Source: Streptomyces sp. V3I8 (GTDB lineage: Bacteria; Actinomycetota; Actinomycetes; Streptomycetales; Streptomycetaceae). From it: DNA of 64,000 bases. The stretch is taken from assembly GCF_030817535.1 (NCBI RefSeq), contig NZ_JAUSZL010000002.1:3224001-3288000 (forward strand). Direction: 5' to 3'. The notes under the pieces are model-generated. The model saw only the letters and a list, made by a program, of their open reading frames with translations. It was not told the DNA's origin and did no database searches. Within the stretch, counting starts at the first letter, position 1; every line of letters begins with the position of its first letter. Below are positions 41,834-50,132 of the stretch, one piece after another. A program made the position numbers and the translations under genes.

Positions 41834-41899
41834 AGCGGGCAGTATGGTCGACGATCCTGTGTCAGGAACAGTCGGGCTCCGCTTCGTCCCGCCACATCG

Positions 41900-43489
41900 T
41901 TATATGAAGAGGCTCAGCACCGCGGCCATCGCGAAGCCCGCCACCGACAGCACCGTCTCCAGGACCGTCCAGGACTTGAGGGTGTCCCGTTCGGAGATGC
42001 CGAAGTACTTGGCGACGATCCAGAAGCCGCCGTCGTTGACGTGCGAGGCGAAGATCGAGCCGGCCGAGATCGCCATGATGATCAGTGCCAGGTGGGCCTG
42101 GGGCAGGTCCTGGCCCTCGACCAGCGGGACGACGATGCCGGCGGTGGTGACGATGGCCACCGTCGCCGAGCCCTGCGCCACCCGCAGCACCACCGAGATC
42201 AGGTAGGCCAGCACGATGACCGGCAGGCCTACGTCGTTGAAGGTGTCCGCGAGTGCGTCCGCGATGCCCGAGCCCTTGAGCACGGCGCCGAAGACACCGC
42301 CGGCGCCGACCACCAGCAGGATGTTGCCGACCGGCTTCAGCGACGAGGTGGAGACCGTCTCCAGGGACTTGCGGGACCAGCCGCGCCGGATGCCCAGCAG
42401 GTAGTAGGCCATCAGCAGGGCGATCGTCAGCGCGACGAAGGGGTGCCCGAAGAACTCGACGACCGAGCGGAAGGTCGAGGGGTCCAGCGCGATCGAGGAG
42501 AAGGTCGCGGCGAGGATCAGCAGCAGGGGCGTACCGATGATGAGGAAGACGGTGGCGAGGGGGACGGGCTGCTCCGCGTAGTCCTCGGGCCGGGTGGCCG
42601 TGACGGTGCCGGTACCGGCACCGTCACCCTTGCCGGTTCCGGTGCCGCTTCCGGTGCCGGTGCCGTCGGTGGAGCCCGTCGAGCGGGCGGCGGCGCGGCG
42701 TGCGGCGCGCTCCTCGGCGACCGCGGCCTTCGCCTCGTCCGCCGCCTCCAGCATGTCCTGCGGTACGGGGACGAAGAGGCGCTTGCCGATCCAGGCCGCG
42801 TACGCCCAGGCGGCGAGCACGGCCGGGATGCCGACGACGACGCCCATCAGGATGACCCAGCCGAGGTCGACCTTGAACAGTCCGGCGGCGGCGACCGGGC
42901 CGGGGTGCGGCGGCAGGAACGCGTGGGTCATCGACAGGCCCGCGAGCAGGGGCATGGCGTACAGCAGGATCGACTTGCCGGAGCGCTTGGCGGCGGCGTA
43001 CACGATCGGCGCGAGGACGAAGATGCCGACGTCGAAGAAGACCGGGATGCCGAAGATCAGGCCGGTGAGGCCCATGGCGAGCGGGGCGCGCTTCTCGCCG
43101 AAGAGGTTGAGCAGGCGGGTCGAGAGGGCCTCCGCGCCGCCCGACACCTCGAGGATCGCGCCGAGCATCGTGCCGAGGCCGATGATGATCGCGACGTGGC
43201 CGAGGATGCCGCCCATGCCCGACTCGATCATCGAGACCGAGGCCGAGCGCTGGACGGTGCCGAAGAGTTCCGTGACGGAGAGGCCGGCCGAGAGGCCGAC
43301 GGCTATGGAGACGGCCAGCAGGGCGACAAAGGGCTGGAGTCTGACCTTGATGATCAGGACCAGCAGAAGGACGATGCCGAGGGCCGCGACGGTCAGGAGG
43401 CCGGCGGTGCCGTCCAGGAGGAGGAGCAGGCCTCCTGTGTGGGGTGGGGTCTCCGGGGCTGGTGGTGCGGCTGCGAGCAGGGGTGACAT
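41900..43489 (-). CDS. GntP-family gluconate/organic acid permease
   Basis: A 529-residue membrane permease with about twelve to fourteen hydrophobic segments. It matches GntP: IGLGTMLGAILEVSGGAEAL, FFDVGIFVLAPIVYAAAKRSGKS, MTHAFLPPHPGPVAAAGLF (the conserved PPHPGP), a charged loop with TGTGSG repeats near residue 275 and GSGIADALADTFNDVGLP towards the C-terminus. GntP proteins import gluconate or similar sugar acids, or D-serine in the DsdX branch. The start ATG 43489 follows AAAGAGGAC-like sequence. It closes an operon with RidA, IclR and a sugar-acid kinase. Confidence 0.92.
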   Translation of the reverse strand: MSPLLAAAPPAPETPPHTGGLLLLLDGTAGLLTVAALGIVLLLVLIIKVRLQPFVALLAVSIAVGLSAGLSVTELFGTVQRSASVSMIESGMGGILGHVAIIIGLGTMLGAILEVSGGAEALSTRLLNLFGEKRAPLAMGLTGLIFGIPVFFDVGIFVLAPIVYAAAKRSGKSILLYAMPLLAGLSMTHAFLPPHPGPVAAAGLFKVDLGWVILMGVVVGIPAVLAAWAYAAWIGKRLFVPVPQDMLEAADEAKAAVAEERAARRAAARSTGSTDGTGTGSGTGTGKGDGAGTGTVTATRPEDYAEQPVPLATVFLIIGTPLLLILAATFSSIALDPSTFRSVVEFFGHPFVALTIALLMAYYLLGIRRGWSRKSLETVSTSSLKPVGNILLVVGAGGVFGAVLKGSGIADALADTFNDVGLPVIVLAYLISVVLRVAQGSATVAIVTTAGIVVPLVEGQDLPQAHLALIIMAISAGSIFASHVNDGGFWIVAKYFGISERDTLKSWTVLETVLSVAGFAMAAVLSLFI

Positions 43490-43621
43490 GGGGAGGTCCT
43501 CTTTCCGGGGGCTTCACAGGGGGCATGGTGTTTTCGGGCAGGGGGGATCGCCGTACGTCGTGCGGGGTTTGTGTGGGGGGCGCCGGGAGGCCGGGGCCCG
43601 GAGGCCCCGGAGGGGCGGAGC

Positions 43622-44035
43622 TCAGTTGTCCAGGACCGCCAGGACGTCGATCTCGACGAGGAGGCCGGCGGGCAGGCCGACGTAGACCGTGGTGCGGGCC
43701 GCGGGGGGCGCGGTCAGGTTCTGCTCCGCGAAGTACGCGTTGTAGATCGCGTTCATCTCGGCGAAGTGGCCGACGTCCGTGAGGTAGACGCGGATCATCA
43801 TCGCGTCGTCCCAGGACGCGCCGCCCTCCTCGAGGATGGCCTTCACGTTGGCCAGGGTCTGCAGGGTCTGCTCGCGCAGGGTGGGGCCGGCGGGCGTCGG
43901 CGGCTGTCCCTCCACCGCGGGCAGGAAGCCGACCTGGCCCGCGACCTGCAGGATGTTGCCCTTCCTGACGCCGTGCGAGAACGTGGCGGGCGGGGTCGTG
44001 TGGGTCTTCGGGGTGAGGGCGGTCTTCTCGGTCAT
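43622..44035 (-). CDS. ridA: RidA-family enamine/imine deaminase
   Basis: A 137-residue RidA (YjgF) protein. It shows FSHGVRKGNILQVAGQVGFLP, TLANVKAILEEGGASWDDAMMIRVYLTDVGHF and PPAARTTVYVGLPAGLLVEIDVLAVL, including the conserved Arg of the substrate pocket (PAART). RidA hydrolyses reactive 2-aminoacrylate and related imines released by PLP enzymes. That fits the divergent PLP-dependent deaminase-like gene. Its ATG overlaps the IclR stop codon (ATGA), so it is translated with the regulator. Confidence 0.93.
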   Translation of the reverse strand: MTEKTALTPKTHTTPPATFSHGVRKGNILQVAGQVGFLPAVEGQPPTPAGPTLREQTLQTLANVKAILEEGGASWDDAMMIRVYLTDVGHFAEMNAIYNAYFAEQNLTAPPAARTTVYVGLPAGLLVEIDVLAVLDN

Positions 44036-44796
44036 GAGCTGGTTTCCTTCGTAGGGGTCTTGCCTGAGTACTCGCCGCTGACGGCGTCCGCGGTACGGCG
44101 GACCAGCGGGAGCAGGGTGAGGAGTTCGTCCGCGGTGACGACGACGTTCGGGGCGGAGACGGACATGGCCGCGACGACCCGCCCGTCGGTGCCCCGCACG
44201 GGGGCCGCGACGCAGTTGATGGACTCCTCGTGGCCGCCGAGGTCGGTGGCCCAGCCCTGTTCGCGGACCTTGTCCAGCTCCCGCAGGAAGGCGGGGGCGC
44301 TGGGGGTCGAACGGGACGTGTACATGGGGTAGTCGAGCTTCTCCGCGAAGGCGCGGCGCTCGGGCTCCGGCAGGTCGGCGAGGAGCAGCTTCGCCACGGC
44401 GGCGACCGTGATCGCGACGGGCTTGCCGATCCGCGAGTACATGCGCACCGGGTAGCGGCTCTCGACCTTGTCGATGTAGAGCACCTCGCCGTCCTCGTGC
44501 ACGGCGAGGTGGACGGTGTGGCCGCAGCTCTCGTTGAGGCGTACGAGGTGGGGGTGGGCGATCTCGCGGACGTCCAGGTTCTCCACGGCCTCCTGCGCGA
44601 GCGCGAAGAGGCGGGCGCCCAGGCGGTAGCGCTGGTCGGACTGGCGGTAGACCAGGCCGTGTTCGTGGAGGGTGCGCAGCAGCCGCAGGGCGGTGGACTT
44701 GTGGACGTCGAGCCGGTCGGCGACCTGCCCTAGGTCGGCGGGGCCCTCGGCGAGCAGCGGCAGGATGCTCAGCGCGCGGTCGACGGTCTGGCTCAT
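44032..44796 (-). CDS. IclR-family transcriptional regulator
   Basis: A 254-residue IclR regulator. The N-terminal winged helix is TVDRALSILPLLAEGPADLGQVADRLDVHKSTALRLLRTL; the C-terminal ligand domain (about 80-245) has HTVHLAVHEDGEVLYIDKVE, RIGKPVAITVAAVAKLLLADL and ESINCVAAPVRGTDGRVVAAMSVSAP. It overlaps the kinase stop and the RidA start by ATGA junctions. It probably controls the divergent promoter at 45983-46054, where two overlapping inverted repeats of IclR-like form (GTTGC and GCAAC) are found. Ligand likely a sugar acid or keto acid of the pathway. Confidence 0.93.
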   Translation of the reverse strand: MSQTVDRALSILPLLAEGPADLGQVADRLDVHKSTALRLLRTLHEHGLVYRQSDQRYRLGARLFALAQEAVENLDVREIAHPHLVRLNESCGHTVHLAVHEDGEVLYIDKVESRYPVRMYSRIGKPVAITVAAVAKLLLADLPEPERRAFAEKLDYPMYTSRSTPSAPAFLRELDKVREQGWATDLGGHEESINCVAAPVRGTDGRVVAAMSVSAPNVVVTADELLTLLPLVRRTADAVSGEYSGKTPTKETSS

Positions 44797-45938
44797 GGGG
44801 TGGGTACCTCCTCCTGGGCCCGGTCTGCGGCGTTCGTCCAGCCGGGGCCGAGTCGAAGTGTCCCCCACGCGTCGTCGTCCAGGGCGGCGAGGCGGTCGGC
44901 GTGGCCGCGGGAGGGGGGTGCGGCCAGGTCGCCGGGGACGGTGAGGGCGGCGGCGGCCATGAGGTGGCCGTGGCGGAGGCGGTGTTTCGCGGCGAGGCCG
45001 CGGAGGGTCGCCGACAGGAAGCCGGCGGCGAAGGCGTCGCCCGCGCCGACGGGGGCGACCACGTCCACGCCGAGAGCCGCGGCGGAGGTGACCGTGTCGT
45101 GCCGGTGCCCCGCCGTCGTGCCGTCGTCCCCGCGCGAAGGGGTGTGCGGGTGCGGGGCCGCGGGGGTCGTCGTCTCGAACAGGGTGGCGCCCCGGCTGCC
45201 GTTCTTGACCACCAGCACGCGTGGTTCCGGGAGTGCGGCGCGGACCGCGGCCGGGCCGCCGGTGACGCCCCAGGCCGCCTCGGCCTCGTCCTCGCCCACG
45301 AAGACCAGGTCCGCGGCGCGGGCCAGGGTGAGGAGGGTGGGGCCCGCCGCGGCCCGGTCCGGCCACAGGCCCTCCCGGTAGTTGACGTCGAACGAGATCA
45401 GCGGGCGGCCTGGACGGGGGGCCGTGAGGGCCGTGAGGAGCGACAGGCAGGCCGGCGAGAGGGCCGCCGTGATACCGGAGAGGTGCAGGACGCGGCCCGA
45501 GTCGAGGGCCTTCGGGTCGACGGTGGCGGGGGACATCGCCGAGGCCGCGGAACCGGCGCGGTAGTACGCCACCTCGTGGGCGTCGGTGGCCCGGTCGCCG
45601 GCGGTGCGGAAGTAGATGCCGGTGGGGCGGAAGGCGTCCCGTCGTACGGCGGTGGTGTCGACGCCGTAGGAGGCGATCGTCTCCAGGAGGTGGTCGCCGA
45701 AGCCGTCGGCGCCGACCCGGCTGACCCACCGCGCGGTGTGGCCGGCGGCGGCCAGCACGCAGGCCACGTTGGACTCCGCGCCGCCGATCGCCCGCTCGAA
45801 GGACGGCACGTCGGCGAGGCGGCCCGGACGGGAGGGGAGGAACGTGACCATGGACTCGCCGAGGGTGACGACCTCCACGGCGGCCGGCGGGCGCGTGGCG
45901 TCGTGGTCGGTGCCGACGGGCGGTCCGGTGCGGGTCAC
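44793..45938 (-). CDS. PfkB-family sugar kinase, probably 2-keto-3-deoxygluconate kinase
   Basis: A 381-residue ribokinase-fold enzyme. The N-terminal strand VVTLGESMVTFLPSRPGRLADVPSFERAIGGAESNVACVLAAAG and the RTGIYFRTAGDR-like segment resemble 2-keto-3-deoxygluconate kinases. The ATP and catalytic region is VVAPVGAGDAFAAGFLSA with the general-base Asp. An insert of Thr/His/Asp residues (about 255-290) is longer than usual. It should phosphorylate a keto sugar acid brought in through the GntP permease. It is the first gene of the leftward operon, with the start ATG 45938 opposite the deaminase promoter; GTG/ATG alternatives near it are possible. Confidence 0.88.
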   Translation of the reverse strand: MTRTGPPVGTDHDATRPPAAVEVVTLGESMVTFLPSRPGRLADVPSFERAIGGAESNVACVLAAAGHTARWVSRVGADGFGDHLLETIASYGVDTTAVRRDAFRPTGIYFRTAGDRATDAHEVAYYRAGSAASAMSPATVDPKALDSGRVLHLSGITAALSPACLSLLTALTAPRPGRPLISFDVNYREGLWPDRAAAGPTLLTLARAADLVFVGEDEAEAAWGVTGGPAAVRAALPEPRVLVVKNGSRGATLFETTTPAAPHPHTPSRGDDGTTAGHRHDTVTSAAALGVDVVAPVGAGDAFAAGFLSATLRGLAAKHRLRHGHLMAAAALTVPGDLAAPPSRGHADRLAALDDDAWGTLRLGPGWTNAADRAQEEVPTP

Positions 45939-45982
45939 GATGGCTGGGGCTCCTCGTCCTGACGCGGGTCCAGGCGGCTCCG

Positions 45983-46054
45983 TTGACCCGGCGTTGGCCG
46001 AGATGTTAGACAGCAGTAAGCGCGATACGCAATGCCTGTTGCGGAGAATGCAAC
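45983..46054. promoter_or_regulatory. Promoter with overlapping inverted repeats (IclR-type operator)
   Basis: TTGACC (45983-45988) and TTAGAC (46006-46011) have a 17-base spacer and form a good promoter reading right. Downstream of its start point lie CGCAA (46028-46032) with TTGCG (46039-46043), and GTTGC (46038-46042) with GCAAC (46050-46054); the two repeats share one arm. A bound repressor would block elongation. IclR proteins often use GTTGC/GCAAC-like half-sites; the regulator encoded at 44032 is the likely user. Confidence 0.7.
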
Positions 46055-46075
46055 GGTACTGATCAGGAGGCTCTC

Positions 46076-47359
46076 ATGGCTGCCGACACCACCGCGGAAC
46101 GGCTGGCCGCGCTCGCGGACGAGCGTGTCGACCACCGTTTCAAGGGACTTCCGCCCGACGCCGAGGGCCTGACCGTCGGTGAGCTGGCCGCCGAGCGCCG
46201 CAACCTGTTCAGCGGCGGGTTCACCACGCCCGTGCTCGCCCTCTCCGCCGAGCGGCTGGAGCACAACCTGCGCCTGATGGAGACGTACACCGCCCGGCAC
46301 GGCCTGGTCTTCGCGCCGCACGGCAAGACCTCGATGGCCCCCCAGCTGTTCCAGCGGCAGATCGAGCGCGGCGCCTGGGGCATCACGCTCGCGGTGCCGC
46401 ACCAGGTGCGGGTGGCCCGGGCCTTCGGCGTCCGGCGCGTCTTCCTCGCCAACGAGCTCGTCGACCCGGCCGCCCTCGCCTGGATCTCCGCCCAGCTCGC
46501 CGCCGACCCCGGCTTCCGGTTCGTCTGTTACGTCGACTCCGTGCGCGGCGTCGAGCTGATGGACGCCGCGCTGCGCGGGGGCTCCCGTCCGGTGGACGTC
46601 GTCGTCGAGCTGGGCGCGGGCGAAGGGGCCCGGACCGGTGTGCGGACGGAGGCGGAGTGCGCCGCCGTCGCGGACGCCGTGGCCGGGGTGGACACGCTGC
46701 GGCTGGTGGGGGTCGCCGGGTACGAGGGCGAGGTGCCGGACGCCGACCCGGAGCGGGTGCGGGCGTGGCTGCGACGGCTGACCGCCCTGGCCGTGGAGTT
46801 CGACGAGGCGGGCCGGTTCGACGCGGCCGGGCTGGACGAGATCGTGGTCAGCGCGGGCGGCAGCGCCTGGTTCGACGCGGTGGCCGACGTCTTCGCCACC
46901 CTGCCCGAACTGTCGCTGCCCGTGCTGAAGCTGCTGCGCTCGGGTGCCTACGTCTCGCACGACGACGGGCACTACCGCGAGGTGACGCCCTTCGTCCGGG
47001 TCCCCGAGGAGGGCGCCCTGCACCCCGCCTTCCGGCTCTGGGCGCAGGTCGTCTCGCGCCCCTCCCCCGGGCAGGCCTTCGCCAACGCGGGCAAGCGCGA
47101 CGCGGCGTACGACCTGGATCTGCCCGAGGTGCAGGTGGTGCGGGACGAGGACGGCGAGCGGCCGGCGGACGGCATCACCGTCACCTCGCTCTCCGACCAG
47201 CACGCCTGGATCCGTACGGACGGGCAGGCCCGGCTGCGGGTCGGCGACTGGATCGGGATGGGGCTCTCGCACCCCTGCACCTCGTTCGACAAGTGGCAGC
47301 TGATCCCGCTGGTGGAGCGGGACGGCACGGTCGTCGACTACATCCGCACCTACTTCTAG
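46076..47359 (+). CDS. D-amino-acid deaminase-like PLP enzyme (alanine racemase fold)
   Basis: A 427-residue fold-type III PLP enzyme. The Lys that binds PLP is in RHGLVFAPHGKTSMAPQLFQRQ; the barrel continues with GAWGITLAVPHQVRVARAFGVRRVFLANELVD, then FRFVCYVDSVRG and VVVELGAGEGARTGVR. The C-terminal beta domain holds the conserved metal-binding pair in SDQHAWIRTDGQ and GLSHPCTSFDKW (His and Cys), as in zinc-dependent D-serine dehydratases and D-threonine aldolases. It probably deaminates a D-amino acid to a keto acid. The AGGAGG ribosome site precedes ATG 46076, and the acylase follows nine bases after its stop. Confidence 0.88.
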   Translation: MAADTTAERLAALADERVDHRFKGLPPDAEGLTVGELAAERRNLFSGGFTTPVLALSAERLEHNLRLMETYTARHGLVFAPHGKTSMAPQLFQRQIERGAWGITLAVPHQVRVARAFGVRRVFLANELVDPAALAWISAQLAADPGFRFVCYVDSVRGVELMDAALRGGSRPVDVVVELGAGEGARTGVRTEAECAAVADAVAGVDTLRLVGVAGYEGEVPDADPERVRAWLRRLTALAVEFDEAGRFDAAGLDEIVVSAGGSAWFDAVADVFATLPELSLPVLKLLRSGAYVSHDDGHYREVTPFVRVPEEGALHPAFRLWAQVVSRPSPGQAFANAGKRDAAYDLDLPEVQVVRDEDGERPADGITVTSLSDQHAWIRTDGQARLRVGDWIGMGLSHPCTSFDKWQLIPLVERDGTVVDYIRTYF

Positions 47360-47368
47360 GAGCCCGCC

Positions 47369-48994
47369 ATGATGGATCTCGTCATCCGTGACGTGGACGT
47401 CGTCGACGGCAGCGGCGGACCCTCCTACCGGGCCGACGTGGGCATCGAGGGCGGCAGGATCACGACCGTGGTGCAGGAGGCGGCCGCCGCCGGGTGCCTG
47501 CGGCCCGTAGCCCGCCGGGTGGTGGACGCCGAGGGCCTCGTGCTGGCCCCGGGCTTCATCGACATGCACGCCCACAGCGACCTCGCCCTGCTGCGGGACC
47601 CCGACCACAGCGCCAAGGCGGCGCAGGGCGTCACGCTGGAGGTCATCGGGCAGGACGGGCTGTCGTACGCGCCCGTCGACGACCGCACGCTCGCCGAGGT
47701 GCGCCGCGCGATCACCGGCTGGAACGGCGACGGCGACGACATCGACTTCACCTGGCGCTCGGTGGGCGAGTACCTGGACCGCCTCGACCACGGCTTCGAC
47801 GGCGAGGGCATCGCCGTGAACGCCGCCTACCTCGTCCCGCAGGGCGCGGTACGCATGCTCGCCGTCGGCTGGGACGACAGGGAGGCGACGCCCGCGGAAC
47901 TGGACCGGATGCGGCGCCTGGTCGCCGACGCGATGAGCGAGGGCGCGGTCGGCATGTCGTCCGGGCTCACGTACACCCCCGGCATGTACGCCAAGGACGC
48001 CGAGCTGACGGAACTGTGCCGGGTGGTGGCCGGGTACGGCGGCTACTACTGCCCGCACCACCGCTCGTACGGCGCCGGCGCCCTCGACGCGTACCGGGAG
48101 ATGGTGGACCTGACCCGCGAGGCGGGCTGCCCGCTCCATCTCGCGCACGCCACCATGAACTTCGGCGTCAACAAGGGGAAGGGGCCGGACCTGCTGGCGC
48201 TCCTCGACGAGGCGCTGGCCGGCGGGGCGGACATCAGCCTCGACACGTATCCGTACACCCCCGGCTGCACGACGCTCGTGGCGCTGCTGCCCAGCTGGGC
48301 GAACGAGGGCGGCCCGGAGGCGACCCTGGCCCGGCTGCGGGACGAGGGAACGGCCGGGCGGATCCGCCACCACCTGGAGGCCGTCGGCTCGGACGGGTGC
48401 CACGGCGTGCCCATCGAATGGGACACCATCGAGATCTCGGGCGTCACCGATCCGGCGCTCGCGTCCTACGTGGGCCGCACGGTCCGGGAGGCGGCGGACG
48501 AGCGCGGCGAGGCTCCCTGGACGACCGCCCGCCGGCTGCTCCTCGACGACGGCCTCGGCCCGACGATCCTGCAGCACGTGGGCCATGAGGAGAACGTGCA
48601 GGCGATCATGCGCCACCGCGTCCACACCGGCGGTTCGGACGGCATCCTGCGCGGCGCCAAGCCGCACCCGCGGGCGTACGGCACGTTCCCGCAGTACCTC
48701 GGCAGGTACGTACGGGAACTGGGCGTCCTGAGCCTGGAGGAGTGCGTCGCGCATCTGACGTCACGGCCGGCCGCGCGGCTGCGGCTGCCCGACCGCGGTC
48801 TTGTCCGCGAGGGCTACCGGGCCGACCTGGTCCTCTTCGACCCGAAGACGGTGGCCGCGGGTTCGACCTTCGACGCCCCCCGGACGCTCCCGACCGGCAT
48901 CCCGCACGTCCTGATCGACGGCCGGTTCGTCATCGAGGACGGCCGCCGGACGGATGTGCTGGCGGGACGGGCGGTCCGCCGGACTCCTCGCTGA
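47369..48994 (+). CDS. N-acyl-D-amino-acid deacylase (amidohydrolase family)
   Basis: A 541-residue zinc amidohydrolase. The metal-binding HAHSD lies in APGFIDMHAHSDLALL; VTLEVIGQDGLSYAP, GMSSGLTYTPGMYAKDAEL, YYCPHHRSYG and HLAHATMNFG follow, with the catalytic aspartate in VHTGGSDGILRGAKPHPRAYGTFPQYL. These are D-aminoacylase features. It would release D-amino acids from N-acyl forms for the preceding PLP enzyme. ATG 47369 or 47372 is the start, eight bases after AGGAG. The gene ends 20 bases before a convergent secreted protease gene. Confidence 0.92.
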   Translation: MMDLVIRDVDVVDGSGGPSYRADVGIEGGRITTVVQEAAAAGCLRPVARRVVDAEGLVLAPGFIDMHAHSDLALLRDPDHSAKAAQGVTLEVIGQDGLSYAPVDDRTLAEVRRAITGWNGDGDDIDFTWRSVGEYLDRLDHGFDGEGIAVNAAYLVPQGAVRMLAVGWDDREATPAELDRMRRLVADAMSEGAVGMSSGLTYTPGMYAKDAELTELCRVVAGYGGYYCPHHRSYGAGALDAYREMVDLTREAGCPLHLAHATMNFGVNKGKGPDLLALLDEALAGGADISLDTYPYTPGCTTLVALLPSWANEGGPEATLARLRDEGTAGRIRHHLEAVGSDGCHGVPIEWDTIEISGVTDPALASYVGRTVREAADERGEAPWTTARRLLLDDGLGPTILQHVGHEENVQAIMRHRVHTGGSDGILRGAKPHPRAYGTFPQYLGRYVRELGVLSLEECVAHLTSRPAARLRLPDRGLVREGYRADLVLFDPKTVAAGSTFDAPRTLPTGIPHVLIDGRFVIEDGRRTDVLAGRAVRRTPR

Positions 48995-49013
48995 CCGCCC
49001 GTCCGCCGGCCGG

Positions 49014-49871
49014 TCACGGCTTGGGCAGGGTGCACCCGCTCGCGCTCAGGTCGAGCTTGCTGTCGAGGCCGAAGCAGGCGGGGATCTGGTAGGTCTCCTG
49101 CGCGTAGTTGATGCCGGCGCGGACGGTGACGGTGCCGTTCGCGTCCACCTCGCACGGGTTGTTGTCGGTGCAGCGTCCGCCGTCCTCGTTGCCGGTGTTG
49201 TTGACGGCGACGACGGTGTTGGTGGCGTTGTCGATCACGGGCGAGCCCGAGGTGCCGCCGATGGTCTGGCAGGCGGAGGTGTAGCGGACCGAGTCCTTCC
49301 AGGTCCAGCTGCCCTCCTTCAGGCGGTAGGCGAAGCCGTCGACGTTGCAGGCGTACGTCCGCTTCCAGTAGCCGGAGACGACCGTGATGGCCCGGCCTGC
49401 CACCGGGTGCGTGTCGTTGAGCGTCAGCGCGCTGATGCCGTACGAGCTCTTGATCTGCCCGTACGTGGTGGTCAGCTGGTAGAGCGAGACGTCCGTGTCG
49501 GTCATCGTGGCGTACGCGATCTTGCTGGCGCGCAGGGTGGCGACACGGGTGCCGGCGGAGTTCAGCAGGCCGAAGGTGCGGGTGGAGGCCCGGTCGACGA
49601 TGACCTGGCCGGCCGCCGGGAAGCCGGTCTCCAGGCAGTGGCCGTTCGACATCACCAGCGCCGGGTCGTTGTCCTCCGAGTCCGGGAGGCGCACGACGGA
49701 GCCGGAACAGTTGCTGAGCGAGACGGTACCGGCGAAGGTGACGGCCTGGATCGCCGCGGGTGCCCTGGTGCCGGTGCCGGTCGACGTCTCCGTGGCGGCG
49801 ACGGCCGGTGCCGCCAGGCCGGTCCCTGTGATCACCAGGGCTCCGAGCGCGGCGAGGAGAGGCTTCTTCAT
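49014..49871 (-). CDS. Secreted trypsin-like serine protease (S1 family)
   Basis: A 285-residue exported protein. A signal peptide spans about 1-26 (LVITGTGLAAPAVAA). The chymotrypsin-like fold has MSNGHCLETG (catalytic His), DTDVSLYQL (catalytic Asp) and the serine in TIGGTSGSPVIDN. Six cysteines (for example NCSG, HCLE, YACN, SACQ, GRCTDNNPCE and PACF) suggest disulphides. The catalytic triad is present, so it should be active after export. AGAGGGGAC precedes ATG 49871. It is convergent with the D-acylase gene and has no visible operon partners. Confidence 0.9.
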   Translation of the reverse strand: MKKPLLAALGALVITGTGLAAPAVAATETSTGTGTRAPAAIQAVTFAGTVSLSNCSGSVVRLPDSEDNDPALVMSNGHCLETGFPAAGQVIVDRASTRTFGLLNSAGTRVATLRASKIAYATMTDTDVSLYQLTTTYGQIKSSYGISALTLNDTHPVAGRAITVVSGYWKRTYACNVDGFAYRLKEGSWTWKDSVRYTSACQTIGGTSGSPVIDNATNTVVAVNNTGNEDGGRCTDNNPCEVDANGTVTVRAGINYAQETYQIPACFGLDSKLDLSASGCTLPKP

Positions 49872-50043
49872 GTGGGGGGTCCCCTCTTGCGACGTGAGCG
49901 GCCGGAGGTCTTCCGGCCACTTCCCGTTTTTGTCATGCGCATTCTTAGCGCCGTCCTCCGCCCCGACAAGAACCTGTTTCCAGCCGCCCACGCCCGTCGG
50001 CGGGGCGGGCCGCGCGTACGGCTGCGGACCGGCGGGGGCCGGT

Positions 50044-50070
50044 CCGCAGTTCCCCGCACCCCGACGGGGA
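50044..50070. repeat. Dispersed GC-rich repeat copy (degenerate)
   Basis: CCGCAGTTCCCCGCACCCC is followed by GACGGGG, a slightly diverged copy of the dispersed family in the gap between the protease and aminotransferase genes. Confidence 0.6.
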
Positions 50071-50132
50071 CGGACGTCTCACGTGGCGGAAACACGGCGC
50101 GAGAACCCCTGCCCGCCCGTAAGCTCGCGACC

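Noticed and set aside
41381..43486. A 701-codon open frame on the plus strand opposite the GntP gene
   Set aside because: It is Asp/Arg/Gly/His-rich, matches no family, and mirrors the codon bias of the GntP gene on the other strand; long antisense frames are normal in high-GC genomes.
45935..48754. A 939-codon minus-strand open frame opposite the D-amino-acid genes
   Set aside because: It is His/Arg/Val-rich with no domain; both plus-strand genes below it are intact families.
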